From the NCBI GenBank assembly GCA_021613535.1, contig CP075494.1:8308001-8372000 (forward strand): a stretch of DNA of 64,000 bases, in the 5' to 3' direction. Positions 13,761 to 26,774 of this stretch are shown in pieces. Under the pieces are notes generated by a model. That model saw nothing but the letters and a program-made list of their open reading frames with translations, was not told where the DNA came from and searched no databases. Made by a program: the position numbers and the translations under genes. This DNA comes from Adineta vaga. Its lineage: Eukaryota; Rotifera. Each line of letters begins with the position of its first letter. Within the stretch, counting starts at the first letter, position 1.

Positions 13761-14345
13761 ATGGCACATGCAATGTTTGGTGGTGTATTACCTGTCGAAG
13801 ACAATTCGATTGTTCAGACACGTCGAAATTCTCGTACAGGTTCAATATCATTCATTCGTCGTGGATCAAGACAAGGAAGTATTACTCAAGCACATATAAA
13901 TGTGACATTTATGAATGAAGCCTTAGCTGAAGCACGAAGAAGTCTTGCTGAAGGTGGTATACCAAATGGATGTGTTCTTGTTCATAATGGTCAAATTGTT
14001 GCACGTGGACGAAATCGTCGTATACAACTTAGTTCACCTATATTACATGCTGAAATGACATGTATTGAGGCAGCTGGACGACAACCAGCATCATTTTATC
14101 ATAATTGTACACTTTATACAACTCTATCGCCATGTTCCATGTGTGCAGGAGCTATTCGTTTCTATGGCATACCACGTGTTGTTATTGGTGAAAATAAAAC
14201 TTATCATGGAGATGAAGCTTTACTTCGTGCAAGTAATGTTCAAGTTGATGTACTTGATTCACCTGAATGTCAAGAAATAATGGAACATTTTGTTCGAGAT
14301 CATCCACTCGTTTGGTATGAGTGTATTGCTCATAAAGCACATTGA
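13761..14345 (+). CDS. Cytosine deaminase, yeast FCY1 type, intronless; horizontal-transfer candidate
   Basis: Predicted zinc enzyme converting cytosine to uracil in pyrimidine salvage. One uninterrupted frame of 194 aa. Residues 1-45 are a Ser/Arg-rich extension (SRTGSISFIRRGSRQGS) not found in the compact yeast enzyme. From about residue 49 the protein follows the FCY1 family: FMNEALAEARRSLAEGGIP, the zinc/proton-shuttle motif HAE (His96, Glu98), then TLYTTLSPCSMCAGAIRFYG with Cys125 and Cys128. IPRVVIGENKTYHGDE and a C-terminal helix ending in a DHPLVWYE-like block follow. The block after the PCxxC motif fits cytosine deaminase better than tRNA adenosine deaminase (TadA/ADAT2) or guanine deaminase. 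Animals normally lack this enzyme. Intronless structure beside intron-rich neighbours supports acquisition by transfer. A polyadenylation signal AATAAA lies at 14387-14392. Confidence 0.88.
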   Translation: MAHAMFGGVLPVEDNSIVQTRRNSRTGSISFIRRGSRQGSITQAHINVTFMNEALAEARRSLAEGGIPNGCVLVHNGQIVARGRNRRIQLSSPILHAEMTCIEAAGRQPASFYHNCTLYTTLSPCSMCAGAIRFYGIPRVVIGENKTYHGDEALLRASNVQVDVLDSPECQEIMEHFVRDHPLVWYECIAHKAH

Positions 14346-14960
14346 TTGATTTATTTTTTTATGTATACGGGAGATCAGTTTTTATCAATAAACAAGATGA
14401 TTACATATACTCAAGTTTTTTACTTAGAAGCTTTCCGATTCTATATGCACTTTCTCTTATGCGTTACAAGTGATTATACAGACATGGGATAAATTCTTCA
14501 TGTTTCTGAGATTTTCTTTTAATTTGTTTGATTACACTAGTCCGTCCAAGATCGTCAAGTTTTAAATATGGCCAATCTCATTTCACATCTTCCTATAAAA
14601 AGTTCCATCATATAGTTACATTTACTACTAACTGAGTCAAACATGACTCACACTGGTAGTACTAGGGTTAATAACACTGCTTTTGCCTCTAAAACATAAA
14701 ATTTGTATAATAAGACAATAGTAGCAATGGGAGCAAGGCATATAATCACTTCGCCTTTTCCTTCAAGTAGGAGATTTTTGAAAATTCTCTCGTAACATTT
14801 ATAGTTTATTTAGCTAAATCTTACTTTTTTCTTTTTATACTATCGAAAATTCATGTTTATAGTCATCTAGGTATTAGATAATGTACAAGTTTGGTTTACA
14901 ATAAAAATTATGATTCTACTTTATGTGACACGTTTAAAAAAGAAACACACTCGAATTAAA
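14346..14960. other. Convergent intergenic region between cytosine deaminase and RECQL
   Basis: Holds the deaminase 3' end and, on the minus strand, the RECQL 3' UTR. The only clear structure is the paired TGAGTCA/TGACTCA element listed separately. No coding potential seen. Confidence 0.5.
14633..14650. promoter_or_regulatory. Inverted pair of AP-1/bZIP-like sites
   Basis: TGAGTCA and TGACTCA are separated by AACA. The two heptamers are perfect reverse complements, and each matches the TRE/AP-1 consensus. Whether any bZIP factor binds here is unknown; the position between two convergent 3' ends is not an obvious promoter. Confidence 0.3.
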
Positions 14961-17547
<2,587 letters not shown>

Positions 17548-18781
17548 TGTCGAACTATACAAAGAGATGAAGCATAAAATTTAATTCAAAATCTAGAAAT
17601 GTACTTTGGAATATATTTTGTCTGTTTCGTGTCTTTTCTGAAATTCATACTTCCATTTTCTTCGTCACTAACAATTACACAATCCATCTTTATGACTTAT
17701 ACTTTTAAAAATTTGATTTGATTTTAATCAATCGGACCAAGTGAATGAGTCATACATCACTTGAAACCAATAGTCTGAAGTATAGATATCACCGATAGAG
17801 AAAATATATATATACAGAAATTATCTGTTTTACAAAACTACTATATATTATAAGATTAAAAGGAAACAATGCAGTTTACGATTTTGATATTCGTTTTTTG
17901 GAGAAGTGAGTTTCTTTTCTGTAAAAAAAACTAGATTATAAACGTCTTGAAAATCGTATTTTGAATGTTTTAAGCGGAGAATTTCTTCAAAAGATGTTAT
18001 TCATCATACGAGCTCTTGCATGAATGTATCGAGCATATTCCCTGATAGATATATTGATAATACCGAGAAGACGGAAATTTTAAAACTTATCTACAAAAAC
18101 TGAGTTACAACGTTACGTTTAGACAAGTCAACGTATTATCGTTTCATATTGGATGAAAGAGCCAAGTTACATCAAAATCTATGCCTCTTTCTCAATACAT
18201 ATCTAAATTGAAATGATGATCACAGCAATAATATCAAAAAAGATGTAGAGATAACTAAATAAAGCATTTGTTGTGTAGAATCGAAGTAGGAAATATTCTT
18301 ATCAATAATAAGAATACATTCTATCGTGCGATGATAAGCATTCTAGAGTCAGTTTCATTTTATTTAGAAGCATAACTATTTCGTCCACAAGTACATCGTC
18401 AGTAATATCTTATCTGCTAGAATTTGAAAGAAGGAACAACATAATTTAGATGAATTCATTAAATTTCATTGCTGATTATTTGTATTTTCATTTAAAAGGA
18501 AAACAAAATCTACTTCATAGCACCGTCAACCAAAAAAACAATGAAAAAAAATGTAAAAGCAAAGGCAGAAAAATGTATCATGAAACAAAATTGAGAAAAA
18601 AACAAACATGCATTACGTACAGAGAACAAAGAGCCATGTCCAATGAGATTTTGACGTCAGACTTCAATTGCAATACAAAAAGACACGAAAAGTTTTATAC
18701 AAAGAAAACAAACAAACAATGCATTCAGTGTAAAGAAGATTAAAACCAAAGATTAGATGTATAAGATACTGTATAAATGAA
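17548..18781. other. Intergenic between RECQL and PKNOX
   Basis: Contains the RECQL promoter region (17548-17850), a possible decayed small-peptide gene at 17869-18211 (listed separately) and the 3' flank of the homeobox gene. The plus-strand open frame at 18450-18743 is Lys/Asn-rich, has no splice or family support and is treated as chance. Confidence 0.4.
17869..18211 (+). pseudogene. Possible remnant of a small secreted-protein gene
   Basis: ATG at 17869 starts a hydrophobic leader (MQFTILIFVFWR) that runs into a good donor (GTGAGT at 17906), about 20 nt downstream of a TATATATTATAAG stretch. After an acceptor-like TTTTAAG at 17974, one frame stays open for 78 codons to 18211, apart from a single TGA at 18101-18103, and looks protein-like (SSIFPDRYIDNTEKTEILKL, then TYYRFILDERAKLHQNLCLF). 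However, the direct exon 1-exon 2 join is out of phase with that frame. This could be a decayed gene, a gene with an unrecognised intron, or chance. No family recognised. Confidence 0.25.
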
Positions 18782-20060
18782 TTATTTCTTACGTTGATCT
18801 CTTGTTGTCGATTCAAATTGAGCTAAATTTGATGGCCAATATCGATTTATATTCGATATTTGACGAGCATGAGTATGATGATGATCATCTGTTGTTGTTT
18901 CATGGCGTTTTTTCTTTTTATTAGCTGCTAAATCAGGATTTGATGCTTCAAGCATGGGTTGTAAAATACGTCGACGAGCATTTATAAACCAATTATTCAC
19001 TTGAAGTAATGATAAATTTGTTTTCGACGATATAGCTCGTTTTTCATCTTCAGTCGGATATGGATGAACCTTTGAAACAAGATAAAATCAAATAATCAGA
19101 ATTGAAGAAAAACAATGTAATTTACAATATGTTGAAAGAGCCAACTTCGCATGATTGATGTAGCACTTTTTGGAAGTACACCACGTTTTGACGATGAAGA
19201 TGATACAATTGCGGATTGTTTACGTCGTTTTGTACACAATGAATCAAGTAGAACTGATGATGATGGATCAGCAACTTGTGATGAACCACTTGAAATAATT
19301 TGTGATAGAGGTGTTTGACCAGTAAATTGTGTTGTATATGGCTGATAGATCGAATTAAAACTATTATTCGATAGAGATTGTTTCCTACAAAATGACAAGA
19401 ATACATTTTCGATATATCAAACTCTCAATTCTAGGAAAAGTTTAAACATTAGGGAGAAAAAGATTCTTACCCACAATGTTGATCTTTTAAAACATTTCTA
19501 TCATTGATCATATATTCTTCCTCATTATCATTACCATCATCGGATTCATACTCATCATTAATATTTAATTCGAAATCTTCATCTTCATCATTATCATCAT
19601 CGTCATCGTCATCATCTTCATCATCCGTAAATATATTATTTGCATTTAATTTCACTTTAAGGCAAGCAATATAACGTTGACAAAAATCTCGACATAAATC
19701 ATTCACTTTATCAAGTTCAAGTAAATGTATTCGAAGAACTTGCATTGCATCAATATAAAAACTATCAATAATTGTTGATGTTTCATCATCATCATGTTTT
19801 GAAGTTGTTAATATTTCCGGATTTTTCGAAAGAAAAATTTTTAAATTATGTTCAAATGATGTTGAAGAATAAGATTCATCATTATTCAATAATAATGATG
19901 GATTCATTGTTGCTTGTTCACATCGTTCAAGTACGTAAACAAGTACAGGAAATAATGGATGTTTATAAATTAAACTTTTTTGACTTGATAATAATTGACT
20001 ATCATTTGAATGAAAACGATTTTCATCATTGTCATCATCAGATGAAGACGTTGATGACAT
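18782..20060 (-). CDS. PKNOX: TALE homeobox transcription factor, Prep/PKNOX type
   Basis: Partner of PBX/Exd homeoproteins that binds TGACAG-type sites in the nucleus. Three exons: 19471-20060, 19126-19384 and 18782-19069, all in phase. Start [16 protein letters not shown]. The N-terminal MEIS/PBX-interaction domain has both conserved helices: [20 protein letters not shown] and [20 protein letters not shown] followed by [13 protein letters not shown] strongly acidic run (about 12 Asp/Glu in a row) lies at about 19590-19625. The homeodomain begins [20 protein letters not shown] and carries the three-residue loop extension PYP ([10 protein letters not shown]). Helix 3 is [20 protein letters not shown], identical in kind to Prep1/2. 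The post-homeodomain RYWPSNLA resembles the PKNOX tail and distinguishes it from MEIS and TGIF. The second intron splits the homeodomain just before the TALE loop. Confidence 0.93.
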
Positions 20061-21359
20061 GATATTGATTGCTTCTTTACAGCAGAAAAAAACAATTCCT
20101 CGACCTCTCAGCTCAGTATGTGAAGTGAAGAATTGTATAGATAAAAAGAAAAGGACAATCATTGATTGGTCAAAATCAAAATAATGAAAATGAAAATTGT
20201 TTTCTTCGATCAAAATACAAGATTTTATTTATCACAGAGAATTTTATTTAAATTTACTTTGTAGTAAATTTATATATAATACTTTGTAGAGGGTCGATGA
20301 TGATTTTTGATTGGTCGAAAAAAAAGCGTGCTAGTGCGGCTTTCGATTTTTCCTATGAATTTTGTTTGTTCTGTTATAAATGACGAGTACTCACGTTTTT
20401 CTTATCGAAATTAATAGTGAAAAACTGTGCATTTGAAAAGAACACACGAAGATACCAATCATTTGTTTCTCTGCTTATTATTCGTTTATGACATACATCT
20501 GTCTTGCAATCATAAAACTTGTTTCGCTATCACCGGGCTTATGTAGTACATTTGACAAACGAATTATGTACCACACTCGCTGACGGTGTATAATGAACAG
20601 AGATTCATTCATATTAATAGATATTTAGGAAAATAATCATTTCATATATTTTGTTTTTCTTGATTGGATATTCAAGATAAGAATCGAATTTAATCATAGA
20701 AAAAGTTTCGTTTTTTCTCAATCGAAATAGTAAAGTGCTCTTTTGTGACAATTTCATATTTTTCACATTTATAATCAACAGATTCAGATGGTACACACAT
20801 ATATCTATGACAAAGTTGGAGAGCAACAACAAATGCGTGTGTTTTTTATATTGGTAGTCGAGCTGACACTCCTTATACACAGATCGGAAGTATCATTGCA
20901 GTAACGGATAATAGTAAAGGCTGTCAGTTCCCCAGGGATGGAAAGAACTAAAAAACGCCCAAATTGCTGTTCTCTCCTTCAGACATCTGTCTCACAGGCT
21001 CGGTTATTTTTCATCTGTCTATCATAATAATCGGTTATGTACTGAATATCAATATTTATTAGATCAAGGAATTTAAACTCATACATAAACCATCGATTGA
21101 ATCACTGTCTATATCAAATAAATAATTTAATAATTTATCATATGTATTGTGTTAATATTTCAGTACTTGGATATTAAATACATCTGTTTTTTCTATTGAA
21201 ACTGATTTCATTTCTGTAAACTTGAAATTCGATATATTAGCAGTTGCAAGCTAATCGTGATCAATTGTTTCTACTAACAAGTATCATGAACGAATTTTTG
21301 AAAATTTATTTTTCTTAATATTCAATAGTTTTTATTGGAAACATAGAAATGAATACAAA
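20061..21359. other. Intergenic upstream of PKNOX, downstream of ERI1
   Basis: About 1.3 kb of mostly AT-rich sequence, with a more GC-rich patch at about 20905-21005. The first few hundred bases should include the PKNOX promoter. Open frames here are short and Asn/Ile/Lys-rich with no splice support. Confidence 0.4.
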
Positions 21360-22775
21360 TTAATTTTCAAAAACAATTTCATCACTATCAGTAGTAGCAG
21401 CATCAGGATTACAAGCGAATTCAGTATTTGTATTTGTCATAGCTGCAAATTCTGGATCACCTGTGTGTACACCATCATTGAGTGACAAAATACAACCATC
21501 CTAGAAATTTCTATATAAAATTAGTATCATTGTAAATGAAACAAACCTTCAACAATTGAACTGCTATTCGTGCAATGTTGATTGAATCATCAAGACCTGA
21601 ATGACGATGACCATCAAATGAAAGATTCAAATATTCTAACATTCTTACAATACCTAAAAACTCAACATTTATATAGTAGAAAATGATATCTAAATTCATC
21701 AATTCGTACCACATGAACGTATAGAATAAAATTGTGCAAATCTTTTGCGGATATTAACCCATTTGTTAGCCCATTCTGGATAAAGTATAGAACTAAGACG
21801 ACATTGTAATCGAAGGAATTTTGCAAAATCCCATGGACTACAGTAGTAAAATGTATGATTAGTAAAAGAACAAAGTGATGTTAATGACTATCATACCCAT
21901 CCGTTGCAAATGCCAATCTACTTTTATTCGAAGATGATAAAAGATTTCGTTCATTTAACCAACTTTCAACATTATGAAGAACTTCAACAAATATTGGCGC
22001 AGCATCTACTTGACGCTAAAGACAAAAAACGAATAGCAAGTGTAACAATTTAATTGTATTTGTTAATACATACTTGCTGGATGCCTGTCAAATCGGTACA
22101 AAACTTTGTTAGAATTGGATTTCGTACAGGTCGACAATATGATTGAAATTGATCGATCTAAGAAATAGAAAAATATATTTCAATCCACTAAAAATTCAAC
22201 TTTAGTAAAAAAGAATATTTTACAACAGCTTGTTGTTTAACATCGATCAATACAATTGGAAATTCGATGATTTCATGCAGGTAATTTTTTTGATTTTCAT
22301 CACATGTTGCTTCAAAATCGACGACAGCAATGTATTCAAACGGTTGTTCAATCAATGTTAATGGATTTTTACTATCAAATAGTAATTCATTTTTATAATG
22401 ATTTTTTAAACGTCCACGTTGAATATCGTCAGTACCTCTAAATATTTTACCAACAAAGTTTTTAAGTCTAAAATAGTTGAACTTTTTGTAAACAACCTGG
22501 TACATAATTTTTTTTTCGTAAGTTCTTCATCTAACATCGCCGGTGTCATTTGTCGAACAGTGTTATTTATTTTGGTCAATTGCTTCTGAGATAATGTCTT
22601 ACAAGTTCGTTTTCTTTCCAAGGAACGTTCAACGCTAAGTAGACGTTTCTCTTCAGCTGTGGACAAAGTAGAATAACATGTCTATTTTCGAGAATGATGA
22701 AATATTCAGATGTCTCAGGATAGATTTTACCTGATCTTGAGGTGAATCTGTAGTTATTCTTTTAGATGATGCCAT
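21360..22775 (-). CDS. ERI1: 3'-5' exoribonuclease, ERI1 / 3'hExo type
   Basis: DEDDh exonuclease that in animals trims histone mRNA and 5.8S rRNA 3' ends and limits small RNAs. Start [12 protein letters not shown] at 22775 (exon 22731-22775). Next exons are 22497-22681 and 22224-22437, then about four more. An N-terminal SAP domain is split by a 59-nt intron ([14 protein letters not shown] | [17 protein letters not shown]), as expected for stem-loop RNA binding. The nuclease core has motif [32 protein letters not shown], motif II within [16 protein letters not shown], and motif [23 protein letters not shown] supplying the catalytic His and Asp. KWVNIRKRF matches the ERI1 family. The Asp/Glu-rich C-terminus ends at 21360. 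All key catalytic residues are visible. SAP plus DEDDh is specific to ERI1, not ERI2 or ERI3. Confidence 0.92.
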
Positions 22776-25604
22776 TTTAATCAACTGAACCTAAAAAATA
22801 TTTTGGTAGATAGATACACAAACAAAATTCATATTATATATATATAAGTATTTTATTACGAAACTATAATGCGTCAAATTCATTCATGTTTGAAGATTGC
22901 AAAATAACATAACTGTGAGTCATAGGAATGATTGATATGACTTGCTCAAACATCGAGCAGGATTACAAGATGTCGCCTATTCGAAATTTCATAACAAAAT
23001 TCGACTAATTGAAAATATAGTTTCTTTCGTACTTTGCTCCATATGTAAAATCTTTTAAGAATAAATATTAGAGGAAATGATATCTTAATTCTCTTTGAAA
23101 CCATGCAGCAATGTTGAACAACATTTGGTATGATAAATAAATAGTAAAGAAAAAAGACATAAACCAAAGAAATGATGTTACGATGAATTGCTTTTCCGTT
23201 CTTATTTCAGTATGTCGCAGATGTAAAACGAACATTTATCATCTTTTCATTTGATTAATGACTTTTTTTTCTAAAAAATACAATGAAGAATACATTATTC
23301 AATAATAGAAACCAACATGCAACGCACAATTTATGTTAGAAAATGTCATCTTTATATCTTTTTTCGTTTTACAATTCGAATTCGTCTGTATTGATTATTT
23401 TTACTACGCTCATAAAAGAAAGATGAAGAGAATGATTGAATACTAAAAAAAAAACAACTCTTTCATCAAAGTATCTTTTGATTCTTTTTTATCCATAGTT
23501 ATATGAGAATTTCTGTTTGAATAATTTTCCGATATAAATGCACGATGTTTGTGTTTTTAATAATTAATTAGTATATTACGCATCCTTTAACCAAGACTAT
23601 TTATTTTGCAAATAGTTTAACGATTGTTTTTTCTACACAATATCTTTAATAAGTTAGTATATTTCTCTTTTCTTCATATTAACAAATGTGTGCTAAAAGC
23701 ATCGCATAGTTGATAGAAAACATGATCAAAAGCTTTTGCTCTATTATTTGACACTTCATAGAATATGTGAGTTCTCGGCATTTATATGGAGTTTAGTTAT
23801 TTGATTAAATAATGCAAAATAGTTGAGTTGCAGTTTGTTGAAGAATAATTGTGCTTTTCAGAATATATTTATTACCGAGATAGGGTCGTCGACATTTTAT
23901 ACGATTACTTCTACATTGTATGCTATTCTCAAAATTAACGGTAATCAATTATCTGCTTGTGACCTATATATATATATATATACTTTGTGTTTAGGAGAAA
24001 AATTCTCTCCAAATACGTTAATTATTCGATTTCTATCAGTAGAAAAGAATTTTTATTAATTAACAATCAATGAAATTTATTCATGGGTTATAGGTCGAAT
24101 TGTGTTTATAAGATTTGTTCTGTTTAGAAATTCTTTTCTTTTCTTGTTAATTACAATGTGTATAATGAGCTCAAATAGATATTATAAGGGACCTTGTTAT
24201 CAACACTTAATCTTGAAGTCAATCTCATTTGTCTTATTTTATCCGAAGGTTATCTATAAGCTAAAAGACTCTATTTCTTTGTATTACATTTAGTTCTGAT
24301 GACAGTTATTTGTCTACTTCATTAAATCAATTGATACAATCCGTAAAAAGATATTTTTATTTAGTTTAACTACGATCTAGAAACGTTGATTTGAACTAAT
24401 ATAAAATCTGTTGAAAAGGTATGTCTATCTGAATTATTCATTCGCCTTCACGATGTATAGGGAACAAAGAAAATTTTTTTGATAAATTGTTAGTTTGATT
24501 TAGTTGACCTTGACTTGTACTAATAATTTCTCGAAGGAAATCGAACAATACACCTGTTAGTCGTTTCCGTTTAGTTTGTGAACAAAAGTTGAAGAGTTAG
24601 AAAATAGATAGATGGAATATTTACGAGGAAATGCTCGATAAGATACAACCTTGGAAAAATTATATCTCGATATGTGAGAATCTACTTGACCTCGTAACTA
24701 AATGTTCTCTGACATGTGACAGACTTCTATGATTATTTTAAGTTGAGAAAAATAGTCTGATGTTTATCACGGAAATCAAGTTGTCTTTCATGTCTTTTTA
24801 AAATCCTATCACTTAATTAGAATTTCTGTTGATCGGATGTTTGTTGAAATCGACTTTTTTTATTCTCGGTTTGTTGTTAAAAAGAATTAAGAGTCTCTCA
24901 ATCATATAATTCCCTATATGTTCTTTAACACACAACAGCCAGTAAATTGACGCTGTAGAACACTGAAAAAAAGATGAAGAAGAAGAAGAAGAAGAAAAAA
25001 AGAGAAGAACATGTTACTATGCCATAGTATAATATATAAATGAAAAATGAAGGACAAAGAAAGGAAAAAATCACTGAACGATCTAGAGAGAAACGGAGAA
25101 AGAAGAAAAGTCTTCAATGCCACTTCATAGGTGATTCATGTATTGTATACTATACTTGAACGAAGCGCGAAGAGAAACAAAAGTTTTCTCTCCTGAGCAT
25201 TTAAGCAAAGAGAAGAAAAAAAAGATGCTTATTATGATTTCAGTATTCTCTGGAAGTTTTACGGATGCTTTGCTAAAAGAAAACATCTCGTTAAAGTAAG
25301 TTAACCGACTGTAATTAATATTTTCCCGTTTTTTTCCTAGCTTCCAAGGAAAATAAGACTGACGACTAAAACACGTTCGAAAATACTCGCGTTTCTCCTT
25401 CTTATTATTATTAATATATACGTATCACTATATAATTTCTTGTCTATATTAAACACATACGACAGATTACGTTATGTGAGACAGAGAGCACGTCGAACAA
25501 ATATAACATATCTATTTCTTTATAAGTAACCAGTATATATATTTATATATCTGACAAATAGAGAAAAGAAGGGCTGGATAAATGTATATGCACGCACACA
25601 GTTT

Positions 25605-25626
25605 GATGATGATGATGATGATGATT
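25605..25626. repeat. (GAT)n trinucleotide microsatellite
   Basis: About seven perfect GAT units in noncoding DNA. Confidence 0.85.
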
Positions 25627-26090
25627 AAATAGTGTCATTTTGAGAGTTTTCTTTAATTAATAAGTTGTGACATATACTTTAAATATTGAAGTTATTCCTT
25701 CGTCTTTTTTTTTACTTTTCTTGATTACATGAGTGAGGGCGAGAGAGGGAGAGAGAAAGAAAATCTCCAAGTTGAATCAACAATGACTTCTCTCAGTAGT
25801 TTTACTATGGGTTTTTTTCTCTTAACATATTTCGTTACGAACAAATTAAAATACTATATATGAGCATGATTTTCTCTTCCTTTTAAATACTTGCTTCATC
25901 TATTAACTTAAGCTTGAGATAAAGTCTAGTTTATCTTAGATTATTTTCCTATTTTCGATGGAATCATTCCATCTGGCTTTCGTTCTTTCCTAGTGTCTTC
26001 TTTCAATTAAGAAAATGTCTGTTTTTCCAGTTTTTTTCTCTCTCCTGATGTTGTCGTCTTCATCAGCTCATACCAAGGACATCATCATCA

Positions 26091-26121
26091 TCATCATCAT
26101 CATCATTATCATCCCTCAAGA
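26091..26121. repeat. (CAT)n trinucleotide microsatellite
   Basis: About eight to nine ATC/CAT units, slightly interrupted at the right end, in noncoding DNA upstream of the gene at 26775. Confidence 0.85.
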
Positions 26122-26774
26122 AAGAACAACAGAAAGCCATTTCCGGATGATAAAAAGAAAAACTTTTGCACTATTACTTCAATACACTAGTGTATCCCTA
26201 GATCAAACAAAGAAAGAGGTGCAGACAATGTCATTTGAAGTATGTATACCAATAAATCATATCTGTCAACGAGCGATGTTCTTTGGATTTCGTCCGTCTT
26301 CTTTTTAGTTTATCACAAAATTGATCATATTTTATATGATGTCCATGTAACAAGACATACTCGACGTATTTATACAATGTCAATCTGTTCTTTTTCTTAT
26401 GAATGATACAATAGTAGTGAACAGTATTCGGAAGAAGACGACCTTAGGGAATATTAGTAATCTTATTAGGTTGCTCAATATAGATAGACAACTGGAACTT
26501 GAATAGATTAGACTGAAAAAGAAACCTTGAATTTTTCTTTTAATCTTAATTATTATTGACGGTTAGAATAATTCTTTAGTGTATCTAAAAATGTACTAGT
26601 AATCTAAGAGTATACGTCTATACTTTGCCAGTATTATCCATTTGCCGCTTGTAGAACTATCAACATGTGCATGTTATGTTTATTTAAGCACAGACAGCAG
26701 AAGAAATGATTAGAATTTCTCTTTCATCTATACAAATGTCTTTTTTTTTCAGATTGATTTTGTCTTGAATAAAC

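Larger units (their letters stand above)
22776..26750. other. Gene-poor region of about 4 kb
   Basis: No open frame combines start, splice sites and recognisable protein character. Visible content: short TA runs (22839-22852, about 23970), a (GAA)n run near 24972-25000, (GAT)n at 25605-25626, a purine-rich GAGAGA patch near 25740-25760 and (CAT)n at 26091-26121. The right end (26500-26750) is the likely promoter area of the gene at 26775. It may hold distal regulatory DNA or unspliced UTR; nothing further can be supported. Confidence 0.45.

Noticed and set aside
18450-18743. 97-aa plus-strand open frame
   Set aside because: Lys/Asn-rich low complexity in the 3' flank of PKNOX; no splice sites or recognisable domain.
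19772-20062. 96-aa plus-strand frame
   Set aside because: Antisense shadow of PKNOX exon 1; His/Met content arises from CAT/GAT codons of the acidic coding strand.
20614-20880. 88-aa minus-strand frame
   Set aside because: Ile/Lys/Leu-rich AT-driven frame upstream of PKNOX with no splice or similarity support.
20905-21005. GC-richer patch considered as an RNA gene
   Set aside because: No cloverleaf or other foldable RNA layout with internal promoter boxes could be drawn by eye.
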